A DNA stretch of 64,000 bases from Alphaproteobacteria bacterium. GTDB lineage: Bacteria; Pseudomonadota; Alphaproteobacteria; Caulobacterales; Aquidulcibacteraceae. Below, piece by piece: positions 35,187 to 42,953 of this stretch. The notes under the pieces were generated by a model. The model searched no databases and was not told the origin of the DNA. It worked only from the letters and a program-made list of their open reading frames with translations. The DNA is taken from positions 33,649 through 97,648 of the forward strand of contig JAIXQA010000068.1 of NCBI GenBank assembly GCA_027485915.1. The letters run 5' to 3'. Position 1 is the stretch's first letter. Each line of letters opens with the position of its first letter. The position numbers were made by a program, and so were the translations under genes.

Positions 35187-35564
35187 ATGAATATCATCGA
35201 AACACTCGATGCCGAGGAAGTCGCACGCGTCTCCGAAGGCAAGTCCATCCCAGAATTTTCGCCAGGTGACACCCTGCGCGTGAACGTGAAGATCAAAGAA
35301 GGTGAGCGCGAGCGCGTTCAGGCCTATGAAGGCGTTTGTATTGCCCGCTCTGGCGGTGGCATCAACGCTAACTTCACCGTTCGCAAAATCTCCTTCGGTG
35401 AAGGGGTAGAGCGGGTTTTCCCACTGCATTCGCCAAACGTTGAGTCGATCACGGTCGTGCGCAAAGGTAAAGTGCGCCGCGCTAAGCTGTACTATCTGCG
35501 TGACCGTCGCGGTAAGTCGGCCCGGATCGCCGAGCGCACCGACGGCCGTGGCTTCGGCGAATAA
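35187..35564 (+). CDS. rplS: 50S ribosomal protein L19
   Basis: A 125-residue ribosomal protein. It begins [12 protein letters not shown], with [59 protein letters not shown], and [25 protein letters not shown] as expected. Its ribosome-binding site AAGGTGAG lies 6 nt before the ATG. The 127-bp leader from the trmD stop may contain a promoter or attenuation signal, but no clear element was seen. A strong rho-independent terminator follows. Confidence 0.97.
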   Translation: MNIIETLDAEEVARVSEGKSIPEFSPGDTLRVNVKIKEGERERVQAYEGVCIARSGGGINANFTVRKISFGEGVERVFPLHSPNVESITVVRKGKVRRAKLYYLRDRRGKSARIAERTDGRGFGE

Positions 35565-35590
35565 GCCAAGCTATCGGTTCAAAGTTAAAG

Positions 35591-35615
35591 GGCGGTCCTT
35601 CGGGGCCGCCTTTTT
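35591..35615 (+). terminator. Rho-independent terminator after rplS
   Basis: The stem GGCGGTCC / GGGCCGCC (one G-U pair) with a TTCG tetraloop spans 35591-35610 and is followed by five T residues. It lies 27 bp after the rplS stop and also faces the end of the convergent ABC-F gene, so it ends the trmD-rplS transcript. Confidence 0.9.
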
Positions 35616-35627
35616 CATTTGTAGCTG

Positions 35628-37499
35628 TCAGGATGCAGCTTCAATCGCTTCGCTTAGCTCAATCCAAGCGGCTTCGGCTTTGGCGAGCGCCTGCGCATGC
35701 CAAGCGCGCTTCTTGGTGAGTTCTTCGAGGGCCTTGGCCCCTTCGGTATAGAGGCTAGGGGAGGCAAGCCGCGCATCAATCGTGTCGAGGGCGTGCTGTT
35801 CCTTGGTGACGGCCTTTTCTGCGTCCGCCAAGCGAAAGCGCAGAGTGGAAAGCGAGGGCCCTTTTTTGCCGCCAGTCACGTCATTTTTGGTGGTGGACTT
35901 TGGCACATTTTTGCCCGCACCACCCGCATCTGGGCGATCCGCGTTCAGCACCAAGCCGCGATAATCGGTTAAGTCGCCATCATAGGCGCGCGCATGGCCG
36001 TTATGCACCAGCCACAGCCGGTCGGCGCAGGCTTCGGCCAAATAGACGTCGTGGGTGATCAGCAATACTGCACCAGAATATTCATTTAGCGCGTGGATCA
36101 AAGCTTCACGGCTGTCGATATCCAAGTGGCTGGTCGGCTCGTCCAAGATTAAGACGTGCGGCTTGGCATAGGCCATCAGGCCCAAAAGTAGACGCACTTT
36201 CTCTCCACCCGAAAGCTTTTCAACATGGGTGTCGATTTTTTCTTGGCCGAAACCCATGCGGGCCGCCAAGGATCGGTGGCGGGAAGGCGGCCAATCTGGC
36301 TCAAGATCCCGGACGTGTTGCAGCACGGTTTCCCCTGCCCGCAATTCATCTAGTTGATCTTGACTGAAATAGCCGATTTTGACCGCTTTCGAAGCGCGCC
36401 GCTTGCCATTCAACAAATCTAGGCGCGCACCGATGGACTTAACCAAGGTCGTTTTGCCCTGCCCGTTTGGGCCGATGATGACGATACGGTCGTCATGATC
36501 GAGGCGGAAGTCGACTTTTTTCAGGACAGGCTTCCCGTCAATATAGCCGAGGTCAGCTTCATCCAATTGGATCAAGGGCGAGGCCAGCTCGCTCGGCTCT
36601 TCAAAGTGGAAGGGCATCGCCCGGTCTGCGATTGGGACCGAGATTTCCTGCATTTTTTCCAACATCTTGATCCGACTTTGGGCCTGACGGGCCTTGGACG
36701 CTTTAGCGCGGAAGCGATCGACAAAGGCTTGCAGATGGGCCCGGGCCGCATCTTGCTTAGCCTTTTGCCCGGCTAACAGCGCGGCACGCTCTGCCCGGCG
36801 GCGCAAATAGGTATCATAGCCCCCCGCATGGACTTCCAGCTTTGCATCTTCCAGCGCCATGATATGGGTGACGGAGCGATTGAGCATTTCGCGGTCATGG
36901 CTGACGACCAGAACTGTATTGGGATATTTGCGCAGGAAGGCTTCCAACCAAGCAGCCCCTTCGAGGTCCAAATAATTGGTTGGTTCGTCCAAAACCAACA
37001 AGTCGGGCATGGAGAATAAGACGCCTGCCAAGGCCGCCCGCATGCGCCAGCCGCCCGAGAACGAGCCTGCCGGGTTCATCAGTTCTTCTTGTTTGAAGCC
37101 CAAGCCGACAAGGATTTCACTGGCACGCGCTTCGGCTGAATAGGCGTCGATATCGGCCAAACGCGTATGGATTTCGCCGATACGGTTGGGGTCGGTTGCC
37201 GTTTCGGCTTCTGCCATCAGACTGGCGCGCTCGGTATCCGCCGCCAAGACGACTTCCAACATCGGGTCCGGCGTCGCGGCGATTTCCTGAGCAACAAAGC
37301 CCATACGTGCGCCGCGCTTCAGGCGTACACTGCCGTCGCCCTTCAAGGCCTCGTCCTGAATAATGCGCAAAAGCGTTGATTTGCCAGAGCCATTCTTGCC
37401 CACCAAGCCCACTTTCCAACCATCGGAGATGACAGCATTAGCGCCATCAAAGAGCACGCGCCGTGCAAGGCGATAGGTCAGGTCTGTGATTTGCAGCAT
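35628..37499 (-). CDS. ABC-F family ribosome-associated ATPase
   Basis: A 623-residue protein with two ATPase domains and no membrane helices. Domain one has GKNGSGKST, the signature FSGGWRMRAALAG and LLVLDEPTNYLDLEG; domain two has GPNGQGKTT, LSGGEKVRLLLG and LILDEPTSHLDID. The linker between domains is basic, and a C-terminal coiled coil (about residues 545-620) is rich in Ala, Glu and Lys. This is the Uup/YheS layout. ABC-F proteins act on ribosomes to ease stalling or give antibiotic protection. Which subgroup this is cannot be told by eye. Confidence 0.92.
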   Translation of the reverse strand: MLQITDLTYRLARRVLFDGANAVISDGWKVGLVGKNGSGKSTLLRIIQDEALKGDGSVRLKRGARMGFVAQEIAATPDPMLEVVLAADTERASLMAEAETATDPNRIGEIHTRLADIDAYSAEARASEILVGLGFKQEELMNPAGSFSGGWRMRAALAGVLFSMPDLLVLDEPTNYLDLEGAAWLEAFLRKYPNTVLVVSHDREMLNRSVTHIMALEDAKLEVHAGGYDTYLRRRAERAALLAGQKAKQDAARAHLQAFVDRFRAKASKARQAQSRIKMLEKMQEISVPIADRAMPFHFEEPSELASPLIQLDEADLGYIDGKPVLKKVDFRLDHDDRIVIIGPNGQGKTTLVKSIGARLDLLNGKRRASKAVKIGYFSQDQLDELRAGETVLQHVRDLEPDWPPSRHRSLAARMGFGQEKIDTHVEKLSGGEKVRLLLGLMAYAKPHVLILDEPTSHLDIDSREALIHALNEYSGAVLLITHDVYLAEACADRLWLVHNGHARAYDGDLTDYRGLVLNADRPDAGGAGKNVPKSTTKNDVTGGKKGPSLSTLRFRLADAEKAVTKEQHALDTIDARLASPSLYTEGAKALEELTKKRAWHAQALAKAEAAWIELSEAIEAAS

Positions 37500-37589
37500 G
37501 GCGTTCGGTTTCTGACGACAGGTCTTAGGAGGAGGCGATTTTTAATGGATTTGATCGGCGTCGTCTGATAGCGCCATTGGCAACCGAAG

Positions 37590-38069
37590 TCACGACTGTG
37601 GGTCAGGCTCGCGGTTTTCGTCTAGAATTGCACGGATCTTCATGAGTGTCGGCAAAAGGGCTTCAAGCTCTTTGGGGTCGATAAGGCCAGCCAATTGCTG
37701 CAAGGATGGGGCTAAGCGGGCAATGGCGTCATAGCGTGCCGCCTTCCCTGCTTCGGTAATCGAGACGAGTTTGCCGCGCCCGTCATTAGGATCGGCGATA
37801 ATCGTCACCAAGCCTAGGGCCTCGAGGCGATGGATTGTGTTCGTCATTGCCCCTTTTGTTACTTGGAAGGCCTTGGCCAAATGGCTTGGCGTGTCTTGCG
37901 CTTTGTTCAAACGGACAAAGTGATTGAGTAAGCTAAAGCCCGCAATTGATAGACCATCCGGCAAGACACGCTCAAAGCGGTTCCGCCCCAATTGGTCAAT
38001 AATCGCGATTTCGTTGAAGAAAGTATAGGCGATCGTTGTAAAGTCTGAATTAGGACGGTTTGGGGTCAT
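37590..38069 (-). CDS. MarR-family transcriptional regulator
   Basis: A 159-residue winged-helix regulator. The HTH is HLAKAFQVTKGAMTNTIHRLEALGLVTI with the wing DPNDGRGKLVSITEAGK, a standard MarR pattern. It overlaps the end of the nitroreductase gene (ATGA at 38066-38069), so the two are in one operon, and it probably controls it by binding the inverted repeat at 39242-39261. Ligands of MarR proteins are often phenolic or electrophilic compounds. The N-terminal 30 residues contain a helix with EIAIIDQLGRNRFERVLPDGL. Confidence 0.9.
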   Translation of the reverse strand: MTPNRPNSDFTTIAYTFFNEIAIIDQLGRNRFERVLPDGLSIAGFSLLNHFVRLNKAQDTPSHLAKAFQVTKGAMTNTIHRLEALGLVTIIADPNDGRGKLVSITEAGKAARYDAIARLAPSLQQLAGLIDPKELEALLPTLMKIRAILDENREPDPQS

Positions 38070-39208
38070 GTACGAAGATGCTCTGATAGTCCCCGCCTCG
38101 GTGACGGAGGGACCTTACTAGCATAGCCTATGCGAGCGAGCATCTGCAGACGCGCATGAGGTGATAGGCTGACAGCCTTTTCCGTCTCGGCCTTAATGGC
38201 GCTCATCTCTGCATATTCTTGCAAGGCTTGGCTCATGGGGTGCATGGCGATACCAAGTGCTGTGGCGCGCAGGTTAAGGCGGGCATAGGCGCGCCCGGCC
38301 GCCAACTCCGCATAGCGATCCTTGGTGTCACTGATGATCCAGACATAGCCGGAAGCAGACTTGGCCAAAGGCTCATATTGATCAAGGCCCTGCTGATACG
38401 CCTTGGTACCGGGCGTTAGCATTTTTTCACGTGTCAGAATGCCCATTGCCTGCATGGCACCAATTCCAGGAAAGTCGAGGTCAATGCCATCTCGATATTT
38501 TGCGATCTCGGCTTTGCCAATGCGTATCAGATCAATGCTTTCTTTGAGCGCCACAGGCGTTTCAATTTCGCGCCGATAGGCTTGGATGCTGATTTGACGA
38601 AGGCGCTCACACCGAGGGTCGCCAGATAGGGCACCTGCAAACATGAGTTTCTCGCTGGGCTCGGCGGCCACCAGCGCCTTGAGCGTTTCCCCGCTGATTG
38701 GCTTTTTGAGGTCATAGGCTTCTTTGTTGGACCTTCTTTGTGTAATCTGAGTGAAAAGTGGGTCCCTTCTGCCGCCATCTACCAAACGAATTCTAGCGAC
38801 TGGTCTGTCGTCTAAGGTGGGCTGCGGCTCACCCAGGGGGAAAAGACGGATTTGGGCTTCATAGCCGATTTCAGCTGCAGCAATGGATAAGATTTCGAGG
38901 AACGCACCGCAACCAATTGTCAGTTGTCTGTCGTAGGGGTCCGTAGCTGGGAGCCGACGCGTGGTGTCGAAATAGAAGTTTATGGTGTCGTCACCTTCCA
39001 AATCTACCAGCCAAGGTTGGCGGTTATGCGGGTTGGGGGCGAGGATCGCATGGGCAAGACAGTAAAGCCGAGGGTCTTTCTGGTCAGCACCAGGGTTCCG
39101 CCAAGCAGCGGCGGGATCCGTGCTGGGCGTAAGCGTTGCACCGATTGCCGGCACGGCGGCTAATGAACTCAGGGCGAGGAGTTGGAGGATGGTTCGGCGA
39201 TCTGTCAT
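38066..39208 (-). CDS. Acg-type FMN nitroreductase-family protein, Tat-exported
   Basis: A 380-residue oxidoreductase-like protein. The N-terminus TDRRTILQLLALSSLAAVPA is a probable Tat signal (Arg4-Arg5). The mature part is of the split-nitroreductase type: APNPHNRQPWLVDLEGDD at the flavin-site start, RRSNKEAYD midway and YVWIISDTKDRYAELAAGRAYARLNLRATALGIAMHPMSQAL near the C-terminus, which resembles mycobacterial Acg. FMN binding is inferred. It precedes marR in an operon with a perfect inverted repeat upstream, so it is likely inducible by an electrophile or phenolic signal. The reaction is unknown. Confidence 0.8.
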   Translation of the reverse strand: MTDRRTILQLLALSSLAAVPAIGATLTPSTDPAAAWRNPGADQKDPRLYCLAHAILAPNPHNRQPWLVDLEGDDTINFYFDTTRRLPATDPYDRQLTIGCGAFLEILSIAAAEIGYEAQIRLFPLGEPQPTLDDRPVARIRLVDGGRRDPLFTQITQRRSNKEAYDLKKPISGETLKALVAAEPSEKLMFAGALSGDPRCERLRQISIQAYRREIETPVALKESIDLIRIGKAEIAKYRDGIDLDFPGIGAMQAMGILTREKMLTPGTKAYQQGLDQYEPLAKSASGYVWIISDTKDRYAELAAGRAYARLNLRATALGIAMHPMSQALQEYAEMSAIKAETEKAVSLSPHARLQMLARIGYASKVPPSPRRGLSEHLRT

Positions 39209-39241
39209 GGCGACCTCTTTTTAGTTTAACGTTCAACGAAT

Positions 39242-39261
39242 ATAGTTTAATGATAAACTAT
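39242..39261. promoter_or_regulatory. Candidate MarR operator: perfect 8-bp inverted repeat
   Basis: ATAGTTTA-ATGA-TAAACTAT is a perfect inverted repeat centred 43 bp upstream of the nitroreductase ATG. Its half-site TAGTTTAA recurs at 39222-39229, 21 bp (two helical turns) from the copy at 39243-39250. The spacing and the adjacent marR gene suggest the operator of this operon. Confidence 0.65.
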
Positions 39262-39315
39262 CTGTCAAGCCTCATCTGAATGTAGGTGCGGTTGCGGCAA
39301 AACTGCCCTCAATCC

Positions 39316-39344
39316 TTGACTCTGAGGTGGCAATCCCGTTTAAG
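39316..39344 (+). promoter_or_regulatory. Candidate promoter for rpsD
   Basis: TTGACT (39316-39321) and TTTAAG (39339-39344) are 17 bp apart. The start codon of rpsD is at 39469, leaving a leader of about 115 nt. I did not find an obvious S4-binding structure in it. Confidence 0.45.
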
Positions 39345-39468
39345 CGCGCCTTCTCGCTGGGTTGGCACTGCCATCGCTGGGGGAAAACATGGGTGATGGA
39401 TTTCCGGCCATTGCAATCGCGACACATGGTGTGCCGCCCGGACCGTCAACAACGTAAATGGACTAAAC

Positions 39469-40089
39469 ATGTCAAAGCGCATTGCTGCGAAGTATAAAAT
39501 CGACCGTCGCCTCAGTGAAAACCTGTGGGGCCGGCCAAAGAGCCCAGTTAACAAGCGGACCTATAAGCCAGGTCAGCACGGCCCAACCGCCCGTCCAGCC
39601 AAGGTTTCGGCTTTCGGTGCTCAGCTGCGCGCCAAGCAAAAGCTGAAAGGCTATTATGGCAACATCACTGAAAAGCAGTTTGCTGGCCTTTATGAAGAGG
39701 CCGCACGCCGCAAGGGCAACACCGCAGAAAACCTGATCGGTTTGTTGGAATGCCGTTTGGATGCGTTGGTCTATCGTGCGAAGTTCGTGCCCACCGTGTT
39801 TGCAGCGCGTCAATTCGTCAACCATGGCCATGTAACCGTGAATGGCAAGAAGGTGAATATTCCTTCGTACCGTTTGCGTGTCGGTGACGTTGTTCAAGTC
39901 CGCGAAAAGTCCCGCACCATGGCTTTGGTCTTGGAAGCGTTGGATTCTGCTGAACGTGACTTCCCAGACTATATCGAAATGGACGTCGGCGCGATGAAGG
40001 CAACTTTCTTGCGCGTGCCAGAATTGGCAGATGTTCCTTATCCAGTGAAGATGGAACCAAACATGGTTGTGGAATATTACGCTTCGTAA
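39469..40089 (+). CDS. rpsD: 30S ribosomal protein S4
   Basis: A 206-residue primary assembly protein for the 30S subunit. It begins [21 protein letters not shown] with no zinc-finger cysteines, as in many alphaproteobacteria, and shows RPGQHG-like [11 protein letters not shown], the [13 protein letters not shown] segment, [40 protein letters not shown] (S4 domain) and a C-terminal MVVEYYAS. It is transcribed alone and ends at a strong terminator. S4 often represses its own operon in bacteria; no evidence here. Confidence 0.97.
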   Translation: MSKRIAAKYKIDRRLSENLWGRPKSPVNKRTYKPGQHGPTARPAKVSAFGAQLRAKQKLKGYYGNITEKQFAGLYEEAARRKGNTAENLIGLLECRLDALVYRAKFVPTVFAARQFVNHGHVTVNGKKVNIPSYRLRVGDVVQVREKSRTMALVLEALDSAERDFPDYIEMDVGAMKATFLRVPELADVPYPVKMEPNMVVEYYAS

Positions 40090-40112
40090 TTCTTCAGCAA
40101 AATCAGATATAC

Positions 40113-40147
40113 AAAAGCCCGCTCAACTCAGTTCGAGCGGGCTTTTT
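40113..40147. terminator. Bidirectional rho-independent terminator between rpsD and grxD
   Basis: AAAAGCCCGCTC (40113-40124) pairs with GAGCGGGCTTTTTT (40134-40147) around a 9-nt loop, giving a long GC stem with T runs on both strands. It ends rpsD on the plus strand and the convergent grxD on the minus strand (grxD stop at 40168). Confidence 0.92.
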
Positions 40148-40167
40148 TGTTTCAGAAGGATTTTACA

Positions 40168-40497
40168 TTAGGCTTGGATCGAAACGCCTGCTTCACTCAA
40201 GACTTGTTTCAACTCACCGGTTTCAAACATTTCGCGAATGATGTCGCAGCCGCCGATGAACTCACCCTTCACATAAAGCTGTGGGATGGTGGGCCAATTC
40301 GAATAGTCCTTAATACCTTGGCGAACATCTTCATCGGCAAGTACGTTCACATCCTGATAGTCGACGCCGACATGGTCGAGGATTTTGACGACCGTTCCAG
40401 AGAAGCCGCACATCGGCATCCGGGATGTGCCCTTCATGAACAGGACCACATCATTGGTTTTGACTAGATTATCGATAAAGGCGTGTGCGTCGCTCAT
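40168..40497 (-). CDS. grxD: Monothiol glutaredoxin, Grx4/GrxD type
   Basis: A 109-residue glutaredoxin of the monothiol class. The ATG at 40497 has AGGAG 9 nt upstream; the longer frame to 40581 has no family match. The active site reads MPMCGFS with the single Cys30, and [24 protein letters not shown] supplies the glutathione-binding residues. These proteins carry [2Fe-2S] clusters with glutathione and partner with BolA in iron-sulfur trafficking. The bolA gene lies 2.2 kb away, separated by a plus-strand gene, although the two are normally adjacent. Confidence 0.96.
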   Translation of the reverse strand: MSDAHAFIDNLVKTNDVVLFMKGTSRMPMCGFSGTVVKILDHVGVDYQDVNVLADEDVRQGIKDYSNWPTIPQLYVKGEFIGGCDIIREMFETGELKQVLSEAGVSIQA

Positions 40498-40812
40498 GGC
40501 TTGTGCTCCTTGCTGGGGTCCAGAACGTGTCAAAGAAGAGTGCATCCTTCGTTGGAACACATGAACCGCTGCGTCAATCATTGTTTAGCCAGATGGGTCT
40601 GGAAAAATATGTCTCTATCTCTCAGCTAGGGACGCGGAGGCTCTGGGTCAAGTCCGCGCCAGAATTGCGCGTCTTTGGCGATTGCCATTGCGAAGAGGGT
40701 AGCTTGGCTTTTATAGGTAATTGATCTGGTCTGTTTTTTTGCTAACGACGCGATGCGCTGTGGCCAGAGGGAGCATCCGTCGCAGGGGCCACATTAATGT
40801 GGCTGCGTTATC
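40498..40812. promoter_or_regulatory. Intergenic region between grxD and the PPC-repeat gene
   Basis: A 315-bp gap. Besides the grxD promoter area it contains TGTGGCC at 40759-40765, facing GGCCACA at 40787-40793, and a perfect palindrome at 40788-40803 (separate entry). Apart from these, no gene, tRNA or riboswitch is seen; a plus-strand open frame at 40485-40724 has no family resemblance and is probably not coding. Confidence 0.5.
40788..40803. promoter_or_regulatory. Perfect 16-bp palindrome GCCACATTAATGTGGC before the PPC-repeat gene
   Basis: The palindrome ends 9 bp before the ATG at 40813, so a bound protein would block translation-start-proximal transcription. Half-site TGTGGC occurs also at 40759-40764. 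No Shine-Dalgarno sequence is seen between it and the ATG. It probably is an operator for an unlinked regulator. Confidence 0.55.
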
Positions 40813-42678
40813 ATGCGTTGTCTTTGGTTAGGCTCGGTTTCATTTCTCGTTTTTGCTGCTGCAGGGCCCGTCATAGCACAGAATAGCCCGCGCACCTTAA
40901 CGCTTGGCCAGCCAGTCCAAAGTTCCATGGGACCAGAAGATCCAGTGTTGCAAAGCGATGAGAGCAGCTATGAATTATTTCAAGTTCAAGCACCCAAAGG
41001 CCAACTCGTAACGGTTACTTTGACCAGCTCTGCCTTCCAACCAATTGTGGCGATCGGCAGTGAAATTAGGGAAGAGTGCGAGGAATGTGCGACTGCGATT
41101 GGCGAAACAGACAAGCCTGCAATTGCGCGCAAAATTGTCCCTGCATCTGGCGTGCTTCAGATTCGCGTCAATGCAATGGACAAAGGCGATCGCGGGGCCT
41201 TCACGCTCTTGGCCACAGCTAGCTCCCCGCCGCGGATTTCTGCGCGACCTCTGCCCTTTGGTCAAAGTGTCTCTGAAACTCTCGATGCTGGTGACGCGGT
41301 GACAGATGACGGATCGTTGGTGGATGCTTATGCGGTGCGTTTATCCGCTGACCAAGAAATTCAGCTTGATGTATCATCTCACGACTTCGACCCAAAGCTA
41401 GAGCTCTTGACTCCATCTGGGGGCAAGGTGGCGGAGGACGATGATGGTGGCTCCGGGACCAATTCCCGTATTCGCTTTGTGGTGCCTAGGGCAGGTCTCT
41501 ATCAGGTGCGGGTGTCATCGGTCGGATCCATGCAAACTGGCAGCTATACTTTGAAAACTGGTCTCAGACAAAGTCTGCCGGCGATGCCGCAGCCTGTACC
41601 CGTCATGCTCGGTAAGGCTGTAAATGGCACGATTGACGATACCGCCCCGCGCTATGAAGTGGATGGTGAGGAGATTGTCGCCAAACGCTATGTCCTCACC
41701 ATGAACGAAGGCCAAGCCTACCGTATGCAGTTGACTGCTGCTGCGGGAAGCAACTTAGATCCGAAATTGGCCGTTGGCACGATCTCAGCTGATGGCTCTT
41801 TCACGTCTATAGAGAGTGATGATGATGGCGGAGATGAGTCCAATGCTCAATTGCGCTTCCGACCGACGGTGACGCAGCCGTATGTTATCGAAGTCCAGCA
41901 AGTTGGGAAAACGGGAGGTGGATACGTACTCTCCGTCGCAGAAGCAGTGACAGATCGTGGGCCAGAGCCCCCGCAAGATCTCAACGTCGGCGGTGTTTTG
42001 GCAGGTGAGCTCCGAGATGGTGGTGCACGACTGCTGTCAAGTGATGCGCTTTTCAGGACATATCTGGTCGTGCTGCGCGCGGGCCAGAAAGTCGCAATCA
42101 ATATGGAAAAGGTTGACGATGCCAATCTCGATCCAAAGTTGGAGATTGGCCTTCTGGGCGCAAGTGCATTTGAAGTAATCGCCGAAGATGACGACGGCGG
42201 CGATGGCTTGAATGCTAGACTGAAGTTTGTGGCCCCAAGCAGCGGAACCTATATGATTCGTGCGACTGCCAATCAGCCAGTGAACGAAGGAAGTTATCGT
42301 ATTAGCGTGCGTGAAATTCCCCCCCCGGGTACACCACCTTTCCCGATGCGCGCGAAGTTTGGCGAAACCATCAAAGGGAGCCTAGGGTCGACTGATCCGA
42401 TGCGCAACGATAGCTACTTTTATGATCGCTACGTCTTTAATGGTTTAGTCGGTGAAACCTATGAGATCACGGCGAACGCTGAAAGCTTCGACATTAGTGT
42501 TGGGGCGCGCCAGATTGACCGTGTAGATGATGACTATGCGTCAGATGACGACAGCGGTGGCGGAACCAATGCGAAATTGGTTTATACCGTCACGACGAGC
42601 GGGCCCCAGATCATTCGGGTCACCAGCGTAGAGGAAGCGGCAGGCGGCGACTACAGCCTGTTGATTATCAAGAAATAA
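40813..42678 (+). CDS. Secreted protein with repeated PPC-like (pre-peptidase C-terminal) domains
   Basis: A 621-residue exported protein. A signal peptide (residues 1-22) ends at VIA. The rest is five modules of about 120 residues, four of which carry an acidic DDDGG or DDDSGG loop starting near residues 209, 336, 459 and 578, each followed by a T/SNA/SRLKF strand and a Y-(I/V)RV strand: the layout of PPC beta-sandwich domains. Module one has CEEC (Cys89, Cys92) in place of the acidic loop. There is no peptidase or other enzyme domain, so it may be a binding or surface protein. It lies between bolA and grxD, which face the other way. Confidence 0.8.
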   Translation: MRCLWLGSVSFLVFAAAGPVIAQNSPRTLTLGQPVQSSMGPEDPVLQSDESSYELFQVQAPKGQLVTVTLTSSAFQPIVAIGSEIREECEECATAIGETDKPAIARKIVPASGVLQIRVNAMDKGDRGAFTLLATASSPPRISARPLPFGQSVSETLDAGDAVTDDGSLVDAYAVRLSADQEIQLDVSSHDFDPKLELLTPSGGKVAEDDDGGSGTNSRIRFVVPRAGLYQVRVSSVGSMQTGSYTLKTGLRQSLPAMPQPVPVMLGKAVNGTIDDTAPRYEVDGEEIVAKRYVLTMNEGQAYRMQLTAAAGSNLDPKLAVGTISADGSFTSIESDDDGGDESNAQLRFRPTVTQPYVIEVQQVGKTGGGYVLSVAEAVTDRGPEPPQDLNVGGVLAGELRDGGARLLSSDALFRTYLVVLRAGQKVAINMEKVDDANLDPKLEIGLLGASAFEVIAEDDDGGDGLNARLKFVAPSSGTYMIRATANQPVNEGSYRISVREIPPPGTPPFPMRAKFGETIKGSLGSTDPMRNDSYFYDRYVFNGLVGETYEITANAESFDISVGARQIDRVDDDYASDDDSGGGTNAKLVYTVTTSGPQIIRVTSVEEAAGGDYSLLIIKK

Positions 42679-42688
42679 TGGGTTTGGC

Positions 42689-42922
42689 CTAGGACTTTAG
42701 GCCGGTTTCAAGGGCAAGTGCATGTAGCTCGCCCCCCATTTTTCCTTTCAGCGACGCATAAACCGCCTGATGCTGCTTCACCCGGGTCATGCCCGCAAAT
42801 CCATTACTTTTGACAATGGCTTTATAGTGGTCGCCATCGCCCGCGAGGTCGATAATCTCGATTTCTGCATCGGGAAAGGCATCCAGAATCATGGACTTGA
42901 TGTCAGAAGCGGCCATTGGCAT
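42689..42922 (-). CDS. bolA: BolA-family protein
   Basis: A 77-residue small protein, shorter than E. coli BolA, with the start at 42922 preceded by GGAG at 6 nt. The fold is recognised from IKSMILDAFPDAEIEIIDLAGDGDHYKAIVKSNGFAGMTRVKQHQAVYASLKGKMGGELHALAL, including the conserved His residues. BolA proteins bind an iron-sulfur cluster with monothiol glutaredoxins. It is 31 bp after the purL stop on the same strand, as in many alphaproteobacteria. The stop is convergent with the PPC-repeat gene at a 10-bp gap. Confidence 0.93.
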   Translation of the reverse strand: MPMAASDIKSMILDAFPDAEIEIIDLAGDGDHYKAIVKSNGFAGMTRVKQHQAVYASLKGKMGGELHALALETGLKS

Positions 42923-42953
42923 GTCTGTCTCCGGGGGTAAAAGGGTTTGGCCC

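Noticed and set aside
38423..38438. TTTTTCACGTGTCAGA inside the nitroreductase gene, similar to parS
   Set aside because: 12 of 16 matches to TGTTTCACGTGAAACA, but both outer bases and the right half differ, it is not a palindrome and lies within a coding region. Whole-genome scanning is needed to judge it.
40485..40724. Plus-strand open frame of 79 codons in the grxD-PPC gap
   Set aside because: No family resemblance, overlaps the grxD start region, lacks a ribosome-binding site.
42686..42703. GGCCTA-N6-TAGGCC between the PPC-repeat gene and bolA as a terminator
   Set aside because: Short stem, no T run, and it overlaps the bolA 3' end. Similar TAGGCC pairs at 30805-30819 have the same weakness.
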